This document shows positions 1-9,071 of a stretch of 64,000 nt of DNA, piece after piece. The notes beneath the pieces were generated by a model. It was given only the letters and a program-made list of their open reading frames with translations, did no database searches and was not told where the DNA came from. A program made the position numbers and the translations under genes. How positions within the stretch are numbered: the first letter of the stretch is position 1; each line of letters opens with the position of its first letter. The DNA is taken from the NCBI GenBank assembly GCA_964541155.1, contig CAZIPC010000008.1, forward strand, positions 1 to 64,000, given 5' to 3'. This DNA is from UBA4416 sp964541155. GTDB lineage: Bacteria; Bacteroidota; Bacteroidia; B-17B0; Aurantibacillaceae.

Positions 1-10
1 TAGAGGACCC

Positions 11-50
11 AAAAAAGGGGACTTTTCATGCCTCCGATGAAAAGTCCCCT
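11..50 (-). terminator. Rho-independent terminator after tRNA-Leu
   Basis: A perfect 14-bp inverted repeat (16-29 with 37-50, 7-nt loop) is followed on the minus strand by six T residues. It lies just past the 3' end of the tRNA gene and so should end its transcript. Confidence 0.9.
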
Positions 51-54
51 TCAG

Positions 55-135
55 TATCCAGGAGGAGACTCGAACTCCCACGCCTTGCGGCATACGCACC
101 TCAAGCGTACTTGTATACCATTCCAACATCTGGGC
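55..135 (-). tRNA. tRNA-Leu (anticodon GAG)
   Basis: Read on the minus strand, the sequence folds into a class II tRNA: a D arm with TTG/CAA stem, a 5-bp anticodon stem TACGC/GCGTA with loop TTGAGGT (anticodon GAG, Leu), a long variable arm (GCC-GCAA-GGC) and a T arm with loop TTCGAGT. No CCA is encoded. The acceptor stem is poor: GCCCAGA faces CCTGGAT with two mismatches (2-71 and 7-66) and a G-U pair at 1-72. The gene may be functional with a weak acceptor, or partly degenerate. Identity as tRNA-Leu is clear; functionality is less certain. Confidence 0.8.
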
Positions 136-207
136 ATACTTTTCTGCAACAGCCGAAACAAACACAAGAGTTATAATTTTTAGAATTGCAAAAATGACAA
201 TAATTTT

Positions 208-774
208 TTACAAACCAATATTAAATCCAATTTGAATAATTGGATTTTGATAGGGTGATAATGGCGTTTCGTTGATATTATAAAAAATTCCAGCAATAAA
301 ATTACCGTTTGATGAAAATGACTGTTTATATCCGCCTCCAATTAAAACATTATCTACCCATGCTCTTTTATCTTTGATTGGGGATGTGTAATCTAAAACA
401 CTTAATTTATCCCATCCTATTTGTGCAAATAAGTTGTCTAAAACGAAATACCTTGCATAGCAATTACTACCGTAAATGGTTGAAATATATTTTTTACCTA
501 AATAATCTTGGCTGTAGTAATTATAGGTAAATCCCACACCTAACGAAAATTCTTTAGACATTTGTATTCCCATTAAAGGAGATAAATTAATATAGGTTGA
601 TGTTCCAAACCAAGCACCCACATTTCCGCCAAAATAAACTCGCTCTTTAAAAGTATCGAAGTTTTTATTAGAAAAGAAACGATGATTATTGATAAGTTGA
701 TTTATTGAGTTTTGTTGAGAAAAACAACAAAGTTGAAGTGATATAATGGATATAAAAACGAATATTTTTTTCAT
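208..774 (-). CDS. Predicted outer-membrane beta-barrel protein
   Basis: A 188-residue protein with an N-terminal signal peptide (MKKIFVFISIISLQLCCFSQ) followed by alternating hydrophobic/aromatic strands rich in Gly, Tyr and Asn (for example YFGGNVGAWFG and FSLGVGFTYNYYSQ), the pattern of small 8-stranded barrels common in Bacteroidota. No catalytic motif is visible. Its ATG overlaps the TAA of the upstream DUF4834 gene in the sequence TAATG, so the two are probably co-transcribed and translationally coupled. A structural role in the outer membrane is inferred from the pattern only. Confidence 0.75.
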   Translation of the reverse strand: MKKIFVFISIISLQLCCFSQQNSINQLINNHRFFSNKNFDTFKERVYFGGNVGAWFGTSTYINLSPLMGIQMSKEFSLGVGFTYNYYSQDYLGKKYISTIYGSNCYARYFVLDNLFAQIGWDKLSVLDYTSPIKDKRAWVDNVLIGGGYKQSFSSNGNFIAGIFYNINETPLSPYQNPIIQIGFNIGL

Positions 775-974
775 TATTTTATTTCTTCGTAGTCTGCATA
801 ATCATCATTGTCAAAGCTTGATGCTTTATGATAGCTTTTATTAATAATCACCTCTCCATCTTTTAAATGGCCATTAGCATCACTTTTATGTTTTATAGAA
901 GTTGCCATTTTAAATGTATTGTATAGTTTCCATACAATCCAAATTACAATAATTGTCCAAATTAAATCTCGCAC
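774..974 (-). CDS. DUF4834 family small membrane protein
   Basis: A 66-residue protein with one N-terminal transmembrane segment (residues about 3-20) and a hydrophilic tail ending in YADYEEIK, which closely resembles the conserved C-terminal motif of DUF4834 proteins in Bacteroidota. The function of the family is unknown. It is the first gene of a two-gene unit with the beta-barrel protein downstream; the stop and start codons share one base. Confidence 0.75.
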   Translation of the reverse strand: MRDLIWTIIVIWIVWKLYNTFKMATSIKHKSDANGHLKDGEVIINKSYHKASSFDNDDYADYEEIK

Positions 975-1034
975 GCTAAAAAATAAAATATTGATACGCT
1001 ACAAAATTACATTATTTATACATTTTAATCATAT

Positions 1035-1066
1035 AAAAAAACCCTTTCATTGAAAGGGTTTTTTTA
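1035..1066 (-). terminator. Terminator after the PorE-like gene
   Basis: A 10-bp palindromic stem (AACCCTTTCA at 1040-1049 with its complement at 1051-1060) is flanked by A and T runs, so it can act in both directions. It sits just past the stop codon of the PorE-like gene, on the minus strand. Confidence 0.85.
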
Positions 1067-1067
1067 A

Positions 1068-3188
1068 TTAATTTGTTTCGTTATCTTCTATACTCTCCGA
1101 ATTTTCTTCCCCTTTTACTTGTGGTTTGTAAATCGGTTTTTCTGTTTTAGGAGCATTAGGATCTACATAATCCCAGCTAACAATTCGGAAAACAGTACGA
1201 CGATTTTTTTGGTGTAATGCATCTTTTTCTTCTTTAGTTGCAGCCTTTGCTATTACATCATCTTTTACAAGTAATTTTTTCTCGCCCCATCCTTTTGATG
1301 TTAATCTAGCAATAGGAATTTTCTTCTCATTAACTAAGTAATCTACACAAGATTTAGCACGAGCTTCAGATAATTCTTGGTTTTTAGTATCATTACCACG
1401 GCTATCAGTATGGGATTGTAATTCAATAACAATAGTAGGATTATCAATTAATGTTTGGTATAAGAAGTTTAATGAATCTTTAGAGTTTAAAGGCTTGTGA
1501 GTGTCGTTGTCGGCAGCAGTACCTGCAGTATCTACTAATAAATCAGCTTTACCTAAAGCATATAGTACGGCAGGGAAACGAATTTCTGCTTTAACTGGAG
1601 TTAAGGCAAAATCTTTTACAAAATCTTTTGATTCATTTTCATCAACAGTTGTTAGTTTTCCCATTTCTTTGCTGGCTAAAAAACCCAATTTAAAGCTTTG
1701 TGAAACTGTGTTTTTTTCTGTAGCAACAGTTACTTCATAAGATGTATTTTCTTTTAATTTAAAACTGTATTTTCCATCTGCTAATGTTTTAAATTCAAAC
1801 ATATCCCCGTTTGATCCTTTTAATCGAATAATTGCATTTGTGATTGCTTCATTATTTTCATCACTTACAACTTTTCCAGTTAAATTAAAGAACAATGGAG
1901 GCATCATAAATGAATAAATATCATCGCTACCTTTTCCTCCCTCACGGTTAGAAGAAAAATAACCCTTCATTTTCTTACCTTCAAAAATAATACCGAAATC
2001 ATCTCCAGCAGAATTCATTGGCCATTTTAAATTTTCTGGGGCTTTAGTAAATTTACCATTAGCATCTTTAGTAACTTTAAAAATGTCTAATCCTCCCATT
2101 CCTAAATGGTAGCTAGAAGAGAAATATAATGTTTTATCATCATCAGATATATAAGGATATCCTTCAATACCAGGAGTGTTAACACTTGATCCTAGATTTA
2201 CTGGCTCTCCCCATGTTTTTGCTTTTTTATCATAAGTACTCATCCATATATCGTTTGCACCGTATCCTCCAGATAATCTTGAATCAAAGTATAATGTGTT
2301 TCCGTCAGCAGATATAGATGGGTGGCGGTAAGAAACAGTGTCGATGCAAAAAGGCAATAATTCCGGATCTGACCATGTTTGCCCTTGTTTTTTACACATG
2401 TATAATTGAGCTTTTGTTTGTTTGTTTTTAATTTGCGGGATACGCGTTAAAAACATAACATCTCCTTTTTTAGAAATTGAAACAGATGCTTCGTTTAATT
2501 TACTAACAATATTGGTAGCTAAAGGAGTAGGAGTGCTCCATTTACCGTTTTTATCAAGTTTAGTTTCATATAAATCTGAGTGATTTTGGCCAGTTGTTAC
2601 ATCAATTTCTCCTGTTGCTCCTTGACGAGTTGATGTAAAGATTAGAGTAGTGAATTTTTTATCTGCGTATGCAGGACTAAAATCAGATTCTTTAGAATTA
2701 ATAAGAGACATTGGTTCAACTTTTAAACGGGTTTCAGGAGTGTTTTTTGCATCTCTCCATTGTTGAGCTAACTCACACGATTTGACCCCGTTTTCTCCAC
2801 GATTATCTGATGGCTCTTCTTTTTTATAGTTATTATATTCTACAATAGCTTCTGCATATTTTTGTTGAGCTTTTAAAACATCTGCTAAATTTAAATAAAC
2901 AATAGGATCTGCATATTTAGCTTTTATGGCTTTGTTATAATAAGTTTCTGCACTTCTTAATTCGTTAATTTCTTGATAAGATTGAGCGGTTCTAAATAAA
3001 ACGCGAGCCTTTACATCTGCTTTTTTTACTTTGGTATATGCCTGTTTATACAATTCAATAGCGTTAAACCATTGATGACGATCATACGCCGCATCAGCGT
3101 CTTTTAAATAATTTTTCTGTGCGCTCACAGAAAATACAAACGTAATAACGGCTGTAGTAGTTAAAATAATTTTCGTTAAGTTTTTCAT
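1068..3188 (-). CDS. PorE-like OmpA-family protein (T9SS-associated)
   Basis: A 706-residue exported protein with a cleavable signal peptide (ends FSVSAQ, residues 1-24). In order it shows TPR repeats (about 25-140), a WD40-like/PD40 propeller (about 165-430, with repeated YFSS/SDDDKTLYFSS-type blades), a carboxypeptidase-regulatory-like beta sandwich (about 435-530) and a C-terminal OmpA peptidoglycan-binding domain (about 570-690, motif QSHTDSRG). This architecture is that of PorE, which anchors the type IX secretion machinery to peptidoglycan, but several OmpA paralogs share it in Bacteroidota, so the exact ortholog is uncertain. It stands alone between two terminators. Confidence 0.8.
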   Translation of the reverse strand: MKNLTKIILTTTAVITFVFSVSAQKNYLKDADAAYDRHQWFNAIELYKQAYTKVKKADVKARVLFRTAQSYQEINELRSAETYYNKAIKAKYADPIVYLNLADVLKAQQKYAEAIVEYNNYKKEEPSDNRGENGVKSCELAQQWRDAKNTPETRLKVEPMSLINSKESDFSPAYADKKFTTLIFTSTRQGATGEIDVTTGQNHSDLYETKLDKNGKWSTPTPLATNIVSKLNEASVSISKKGDVMFLTRIPQIKNKQTKAQLYMCKKQGQTWSDPELLPFCIDTVSYRHPSISADGNTLYFDSRLSGGYGANDIWMSTYDKKAKTWGEPVNLGSSVNTPGIEGYPYISDDDKTLYFSSSYHLGMGGLDIFKVTKDANGKFTKAPENLKWPMNSAGDDFGIIFEGKKMKGYFSSNREGGKGSDDIYSFMMPPLFFNLTGKVVSDENNEAITNAIIRLKGSNGDMFEFKTLADGKYSFKLKENTSYEVTVATEKNTVSQSFKLGFLASKEMGKLTTVDENESKDFVKDFALTPVKAEIRFPAVLYALGKADLLVDTAGTAADNDTHKPLNSKDSLNFLYQTLIDNPTIVIELQSHTDSRGNDTKNQELSEARAKSCVDYLVNEKKIPIARLTSKGWGEKKLLVKDDVIAKAATKEEKDALHQKNRRTVFRIVSWDYVDPNAPKTEKPIYKPQVKGEENSESIEDNETN

Positions 3189-3254
3189 ATGTAATTAAAC
3201 TTTGTAAGTTGCTAATATAAATATATAAATTTATAAATTCAAAAATTATTAACT

Positions 3255-3282
3255 AAAAAGCCCTCGGATTTGAGGGCTTTTT
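3255..3282 (-). terminator. Terminator after glutamine synthetase III
   Basis: An 11-bp perfect stem (AAAAAGCCCTC/GAGGGCTTTTT) with a 6-nt loop lies 7 bases past the stop codon of the glutamine synthetase gene and supplies its own U-tract on the minus strand. Confidence 0.85.
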
Positions 3283-3288
3283 GTGTTT

Positions 3289-5478
3289 TTATCTTAAATA
3301 AAGCATTTCACGGTATTTTGGCAATGGCCATGTTGCATCGTCTACTATTCCTTCTAGTTTATCTACATTGTAGCGAATAGATTCAAAATATGGTTTTACC
3401 TTTTCGCAGTATGCGTGAGCTTGTTTTTTTGCCGTATCTAAATTGTTAGCTTTTTTTCGTTCTTCAGTCATTAAGTGGGCTTCTGTTTTAATAACTGTAA
3501 CTCTTTCCGAAATTTCTTTTATTAGTTCTAATTGTGTTTTTGCAACCGCTTTAAATTCTGTTGGAGTCATAATCTCTTTCATTCCTCTTACAGAATCAAC
3601 TAATCCTTTTTGATAATTTAAAGCTGCCGGAATAATTTGATTATTTACCATATCTGCAATGATACGAGACTCAATTTGTATTTTTTTAGTATAAGTTTCT
3701 AAACTAATTTCATATCTCGCTTCTTGTTCGCGGTGATTTAAAATACGTTGAGATTCGAACATGGCTAATGTTTTTTTAGAAATCATTGCTTCCAGAGCGC
3801 CAGGCGTGGTAGGTATATTATTTAATCCACGTTTTTTAGCTTCTGATTTCCAGGCGTCGCCATAACCATTTCCTTCAAATCTAATTTTTTTACTTTCAAT
3901 AATGTATTTTTTTAGTACTTGAAAAATAGCTTCGTCTTTTTCAACTTTTTTATTCATTAATGCATCAACATCTTTTTTAAATGCGATTAATTGTTCGGCC
4001 ATGATGGCGTTTAACACAGTCATTGGTCCACCGCAATTAGCAGATGAACCAACTGCTCTGAACTCAAATTTATTTCCTGTAAATGCAAATGGCGATGTTC
4101 TATTTCTATCAGTATTATCTAGTAGAATATCTGGAATACGGCCAATATTCATTTTTAAAGCTGTTTTTTCTTCTGGACTCATTTTTCCTGAATGCACTGA
4201 TTTTTCTAGATCATCTAATACATTAGATAATTGTTCGCCTAGGAAAACCGACATAATTGCTGGTGGAGCTTCATTTGCGCCAAGACGGTGATCGTTATTT
4301 GCTGAAGCAATAGAGGCGCGTAATAAATCGGCATGCTCATGCACAGCTTTTACTGTATTAATAAAGAAAGTTAAGAATTGTAAATTGGTTTTAGGTGTTT
4401 TTCCGGGAGATAATAAATTTTTTCCGGTATTAGTAGCTAAGCTCCAATTGTTATGTTTGCCGCTTCCATTTACTCCGGCGTATGGTTTTTCATGCATTAA
4501 AACTCTAAAGTTATGACGAATAGCCACTTTTTCCATCACATCCATAAGTAGTAGATTATGATCTACAGCTAGATTTGTTTCTTCAAACACAGGCGCACAT
4601 TCAAATTGAGCAGGTGCTACTTCGTTGTGACGAGTTCTAACAGGAATTCCAAGTAAGTGTGCTTCGTATTCAAAGTCACGCATATAAGCAGATACTCTCT
4701 CAGGGATTGAGCCCCAGTAATGGTCTTCTAATTGTTGTCCTTTTGCTGGTGCATGCCCAAAAAGAGTACGTCCTGTTTGTTGTAAATCATAACGAATATT
4801 ATATAAAGCAGAGTCGATTAAAAAATATTCTTGTTCCCATCCTAAAGTAGCTATTACTTTTGTTACATTTTTATCAAAGTATTGGCAAACATCTGTTGCT
4901 GCTTTATCTAATGCATGTAATGATTTTAATAATGGAGTTTTAAAATCTAATGATTCTCCTGTATATGAAATAAAAATAGTTGGAATGCATAGTGTTTCTC
5001 CCCAAATAAATGCAGGAGATGTTGGATCCCAAGCAGTATATCCACGTGCTTCAAAAGTATTTCTTATCCCACCATTAGGAAAAGATGAGGCATCTGGTTC
5101 TTGTTGTACTAATGCATTTCCGCTAAAACGTTCAATAGCTCTTCCGCCTTCAATAGGTTCAAAAAAACCATCATGTTTTTCGGCAGTTGCTCCTGATAAT
5201 GGCTGAAACCAGTGAGTGTAATGAGTTACTCCTTTACTTTGAGCCCAAGCTTTCATACAAGCAGCTACTTGATCTGCCATTTTGCGTTCAACAATAGTTC
5301 CTTGGTTCATGGAGTTTTGAATGCTATTAAAGGCTTCCTCAGATAAAAATTCACGCATGGCATCAAGTCCAAAAACATTAGATCCATAATATTGTGAAAC
5401 TTGTTTGTTATTGTTGTTAAACTCAACAGGAGTTCTTTTAACAACATCTTGCATAGCTAAAACGCGTCTTGTGCTCAT
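3289..5478 (-). CDS. glnN: Glutamine synthetase type III
   Basis: A 729-residue protein matching the large GSIII class, far longer than GSI or GSII (about 350-470). It catalyses ATP-dependent synthesis of glutamine from glutamate and ammonium in the cytoplasm. The GSIII signature NGSGKHNNWS is present near residue 335 together with the conserved EVAPAQFECAP and KPYAGVNG segments of the active site. The start MSTRRVLAMQD is the only sensible one, as the frame closes just upstream. It is a single-gene unit with its own terminator; the region upstream, shared with a divergent gene, carries duplicated G-tract blocks that could contain its promoter. Confidence 0.95.
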   Translation of the reverse strand: MSTRRVLAMQDVVKRTPVEFNNNNKQVSQYYGSNVFGLDAMREFLSEEAFNSIQNSMNQGTIVERKMADQVAACMKAWAQSKGVTHYTHWFQPLSGATAEKHDGFFEPIEGGRAIERFSGNALVQQEPDASSFPNGGIRNTFEARGYTAWDPTSPAFIWGETLCIPTIFISYTGESLDFKTPLLKSLHALDKAATDVCQYFDKNVTKVIATLGWEQEYFLIDSALYNIRYDLQQTGRTLFGHAPAKGQQLEDHYWGSIPERVSAYMRDFEYEAHLLGIPVRTRHNEVAPAQFECAPVFEETNLAVDHNLLLMDVMEKVAIRHNFRVLMHEKPYAGVNGSGKHNNWSLATNTGKNLLSPGKTPKTNLQFLTFFINTVKAVHEHADLLRASIASANNDHRLGANEAPPAIMSVFLGEQLSNVLDDLEKSVHSGKMSPEEKTALKMNIGRIPDILLDNTDRNRTSPFAFTGNKFEFRAVGSSANCGGPMTVLNAIMAEQLIAFKKDVDALMNKKVEKDEAIFQVLKKYIIESKKIRFEGNGYGDAWKSEAKKRGLNNIPTTPGALEAMISKKTLAMFESQRILNHREQEARYEISLETYTKKIQIESRIIADMVNNQIIPAALNYQKGLVDSVRGMKEIMTPTEFKAVAKTQLELIKEISERVTVIKTEAHLMTEERKKANNLDTAKKQAHAYCEKVKPYFESIRYNVDKLEGIVDDATWPLPKYREMLYLR

Positions 5479-5539
5479 TATTTTTGGGTTTTATAGGGTG
5501 GTTGATTTAAAAAATACAATTATTTTACAAAAATAAATC

Positions 5540-5632
5540 AAAAATAGGGGGGGTGCAAGAAAAAAAATGACTTTTTTAAAAAAATACATAAAAAAATAGG
5601 GGGGTATTCTATAAAAAATGATTTTTTAAAAG
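5540..5632. repeat. Two imperfect copies of a G-tract/A-T block
   Basis: Two blocks about 51 bases apart share the order AAATA, a run of six or seven G, a short spacer, an A run with ATGA, and a T run ending in TTTTAAA. They lie in the intergenic region between the divergent glutamine synthetase and BatA-like genes. Long G runs are otherwise rare in this AT-rich window. Confidence 0.6.
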
Positions 5633-5673
5633 AAATTCTCATATTCTTTTCGAATTTATTATTTTTACACTTG

Positions 5674-7722
5674 ATGAATTTTTTGTTCCCAACATTTTTA
5701 ATTGGATTATTGGCAATTGTCATTCCCATCATTATTCACTTATTTAATTTTAGAAAATATAAAAAAGTTTATTTTACTAATGTTCAGTTTTTAAAAGAAC
5801 TAAAACAAGAAAGTGATAGTAAATCCAAGCTTAAAGAATTACTCATTTTAGCGATGCGTGTTTTGGCTATTGCTTGTTTGGTATTTGCTTTTGCTCAACC
5901 ATTTATTCCCGGCAAAACTAAATCGTTTGCTGGAGAAAAAGCAGTCAGTATATATATTGATAATTCTTTTTCGATGGAAAGCATTAACAAAAAAGGAACA
6001 CTTTTAGAAAACGCTAAAGATAATGCTGTCGATATAGTAAACACATTTTCTGCAAATGATAAATTTCAGCTACTCACTAATGATTTTGAAGGAAAGCATC
6101 AGCGTTTTTTGTCTAAAGAAGAATTTTTAGATCAATTAAATCAAGTAAAAATTTCTTCGGCAACAAAACAAATAAATGATGTATTAAAACGCCAAAAAGA
6201 TTTTTTACAAAATAGTAGCTCAAAAAATAAATGCATTTTTTTATTAAGTGATTTTCAAAAAAACGCAGCTGTTTTTAATAAATCGGATATTGATACTACA
6301 ATGGACATTCGCTTTATACCCTTAGTATGCTCTGAGATAAGTAATATTTATATCGATAGTGTTTGGTTTGAATCACCTGTACAGCAATTTGGAACTCAGC
6401 AAACTATTCATGCTGTTGTGGTAAATAAAAGTGATAAAGAAATTGAAAATGGCTCAATAAAATTATTTATTAATAATTCTCAGGTTTCTTTAAGTGTATT
6501 TAATGTTAATGCTCATAGTAAAACAGAGGTAAGTATTTCTTTTTCAGTAAAAATTAATGGAATAAATAAAGGGGTATTAAAAATCGAAGATTATCCAATT
6601 GTATATGATGATGAATTTTATTTTAGTTTTAATTCAAAAACGATTATAAATGCGTTAGTGATTAATGGCAAAGAATCAAAAACAGGTAATTATTTTAAAG
6701 CATTGATGCAAAACGATAGTTTATTTCTTTACAGTGAAAATAATGAGTTAGCAATTGAGTATAGTAAGTTTGAAACATCACACATAATTATATTAAACGA
6801 GTTAGTTTCTTTAACATCTGGCTTAATTAACGAATTGCAAAAATTTATTTCGAAAGGTGGTAGTGTGGTTATTTTCCCAAGTCAAAAATCAGATATTTCA
6901 TTTTACAATGCAGGATTTCAAGCATTACAATTACCTCATATAATAAAATTAGACACCGCTGATACAAAGGTGCAAAATATTAATTTTGAGCAAGGTTTTT
7001 ATCAAGGAGTATTTGATAAAATTGATCAACGAATGGATTTGCCAAAGGTTTTTGAATATTTTGAATTTAACAAAATTACAAGTAGTAATTCACAAACACT
7101 ACTATTTTTACAAAATGGGCAGCCTTTATTGTCGTTATCTAAAATTGCTAGCGGTAAAATTTATTTATTTTCTATTCCTACTGATCAACGTTGTTCTAAT
7201 TTATTAAAGCACGCTCTTTTTGTTCCAACTCTCATTAGAATATCTATTTTAAGCATAAACCCATCATCTATTTCATATAAAACTAGTAGTAACGAAGCAA
7301 TAAGTTTAACTACATTATCAAATTTTTCGGATGAACCACTACATGTTGTAAAAGACGATAAAAAAATAGATATCATACCAGAACATCGATTATTAAATAA
7401 TAGTGTCACTTTATTTACACAAAATCAGATAACAGAGGCAGGATATTATGCCGTTTTTCAGAATGAGGCTTCTATAAAAGATTTAGCATTTAATTTTGAC
7501 AGAAAAGAGTCGGATATGACGTTTATGTCTGAAGATGATTTGCAAAATCAGATTGATAAGTATGGGTTAAAAAACATAGAAATTATTAACCCTAACAAAA
7601 AAACATTAGCTAATGCTATTCAAGAAATTAATGGAGGTAAAAATTTATGGAAATTGTTTTTAATTTTAACCTTAATTTTTTTAGCCTTAGAAATATTAAT
7701 TATACGCTTGTACAAAAATTAA
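5674..7722 (+). CDS. BatA N-terminal domain membrane protein
   Basis: A 682-residue protein. Residues 1-80 match the BatA/aerotolerance N-terminal domain: a membrane segment (FLIGLLAIVIPIIIHLF), the hallmark cytoplasmic motif with FRKYKKVYFTNVQFLK, then a second membrane segment ending FAQPFIP. The middle is a large extracytoplasmic part beginning with a VWA-like fold (DNSFSME near residue 93), and a last membrane helix lies at the C terminus (LFLILTLIFLALEILII). ATG at 5674 is preferred to the TTG three bases upstream. Such proteins are common in Bacteroidota next to dihydroorotase genes, as here; the precise role is unknown. Confidence 0.85.
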   Translation: MNFLFPTFLIGLLAIVIPIIIHLFNFRKYKKVYFTNVQFLKELKQESDSKSKLKELLILAMRVLAIACLVFAFAQPFIPGKTKSFAGEKAVSIYIDNSFSMESINKKGTLLENAKDNAVDIVNTFSANDKFQLLTNDFEGKHQRFLSKEEFLDQLNQVKISSATKQINDVLKRQKDFLQNSSSKNKCIFLLSDFQKNAAVFNKSDIDTTMDIRFIPLVCSEISNIYIDSVWFESPVQQFGTQQTIHAVVVNKSDKEIENGSIKLFINNSQVSLSVFNVNAHSKTEVSISFSVKINGINKGVLKIEDYPIVYDDEFYFSFNSKTIINALVINGKESKTGNYFKALMQNDSLFLYSENNELAIEYSKFETSHIIILNELVSLTSGLINELQKFISKGGSVVIFPSQKSDISFYNAGFQALQLPHIIKLDTADTKVQNINFEQGFYQGVFDKIDQRMDLPKVFEYFEFNKITSSNSQTLLFLQNGQPLLSLSKIASGKIYLFSIPTDQRCSNLLKHALFVPTLIRISILSINPSSISYKTSSNEAISLTTLSNFSDEPLHVVKDDKKIDIIPEHRLLNNSVTLFTQNQITEAGYYAVFQNEASIKDLAFNFDRKESDMTFMSEDDLQNQIDKYGLKNIEIINPNKKTLANAIQEINGGKNLWKLFLILTLIFLALEILIIRLYKN

Positions 7723-7796
7723 TAACAAAAAATATATTTAAATGCCTCTTAATTTGTAACATATAACAATTAATAAAAGCACAACCACTATTTAAA

Positions 7797-9071
7797 ATGA
7801 CTATATTAATCAAACAAGCCACAATAATAGATTCAGACAGCATCCATAACGGAAAGACTGTAGATTTATTAATTGAAAAAGGAGTAATTGTACAAATTAA
7901 AAAAAATATTACTCCTGAAAAAGGGGTTAAAATAATTGAAGGCAATAATCTTCATGTATCTGCAGGATGGATTGATATGCAGGTAAATTTTTGCGATCCA
8001 GGTAACGAACACAAGGAAACCTTGCAACAAGGGTTAAATGCAGCTTTAAAAGGTGGATTTACAGGAGTAGCTATTATGAGCGGTACAAATCCCCCTTTAC
8101 ATAATAAAGCTCAAATTGATTATATAGTTAATAAATCAAAAGGCAGTATTGTTGATGTCTATCCAATAGGAACATTAAGCCATAATCAGGAAGGAAAAGA
8201 TTTATCAGAGATGTATGATATGAAACTTTCTGGAGCCTTTGCTTTTAGTGATTATAAAAAATCAGTTAAAGATTCGGGCCTGATTTTAAGAGCATTGCAG
8301 TATTCTAATAACATAAATAGTTTTATTATTACCCATTGCGACGATAAAACCATATCTCAAGGTGGTTTAATGAATGAAGGAACTGTTTCTACACGTCTTG
8401 GTTTAAAAGGCATTCCTGCATTAGCAGAAGAAATTATGCTGCAACGAAACATTCAAATTTTAGAATATACAGGTGGAAAAATGCATATCCCAACAATCAG
8501 TACAAAGGGAAGTGTAGAGTTAATGAAGAAGGCTAAAGCCAAAAAATTAAATATTACGTGTGGAGTAGCGGCTTATAATTTATTACTCGATGAAACAGAG
8601 TTACAAGGTTTTGACACAAACTATAAAGTAAACCCACCATTAAGAACTAAGGACGATACCGAAGCGCTTAAAAAAGGAATTACAGATGGTACTATAGATG
8701 TTATTGTTAGTGATCATAATCCGCAAGATATAGAAAGTAAAGACTTAGAATTTGATTTAGCAGATAATGGAATGATAGGATTAGAGAGCTGCTTTGCTGT
8801 TGCTAATATTGCCCTATCTTCAAAAGTGCCATTAGATGTTATTATAAATAGTTTAACGAAAAAACCCAGAGCAATATTAGGATTAAAAGAAGTATCTATT
8901 AAAGAAGGGCACTTGGCAAACATAACTTTATTCAACCCAAATAAAACATATACTTTTGATAAAACGCACATTGTTTCTACTAACAAAAATTCGGGATTTA
9001 TTGGTAAAGATTTAAAAGGTGAAGTTATTGGCGTAGTTAATAAAACTAATATTGTATTAGTTAAAAACTAA
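7797..9071 (+). CDS. Dihydroorotase-like protein, metal ligands missing
   Basis: A 424-residue amidohydrolase-fold protein of the class I dihydroorotase family (pyrimidine synthesis). The family pattern is clear (FCDPG near 66-69, GLNAALKGGFT, DNGMIGLES), but the catalytic HxH zinc pair is replaced by Q62-V-N64, the H-x-x-H-x-S-T segment reads HIPTIST so that the second His is Thr, and DHAPH reads DHNPQ. The Asp of SDHN and the His of ITHCDD remain. This resembles the inactive PyrC' proteins that assemble with aspartate transcarbamoylase, so it may be structural rather than catalytic. Annotation pipelines would call it dihydroorotase. It follows the BatA-like gene by 74 bases and its 3' end overlaps the convergent gene. 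Confidence 0.85.
   Translation: MTILIKQATIIDSDSIHNGKTVDLLIEKGVIVQIKKNITPEKGVKIIEGNNLHVSAGWIDMQVNFCDPGNEHKETLQQGLNAALKGGFTGVAIMSGTNPPLHNKAQIDYIVNKSKGSIVDVYPIGTLSHNQEGKDLSEMYDMKLSGAFAFSDYKKSVKDSGLILRALQYSNNINSFIITHCDDKTISQGGLMNEGTVSTRLGLKGIPALAEEIMLQRNIQILEYTGGKMHIPTISTKGSVELMKKAKAKKLNITCGVAAYNLLLDETELQGFDTNYKVNPPLRTKDDTEALKKGITDGTIDVIVSDHNPQDIESKDLEFDLADNGMIGLESCFAVANIALSSKVPLDVIINSLTKKPRAILGLKEVSIKEGHLANITLFNPNKTYTFDKTHIVSTNKNSGFIGKDLKGEVIGVVNKTNIVLVKN

Noticed and set aside
5538..5732. Minus-strand open frame of 64 codons between glutamine synthetase and the BatA-like gene
   Set aside because: It overlaps the start of the BatA-like gene and reads homopolymer runs as Phe/Lys; no recognisable domain. 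The region is better seen as a regulatory spacer.
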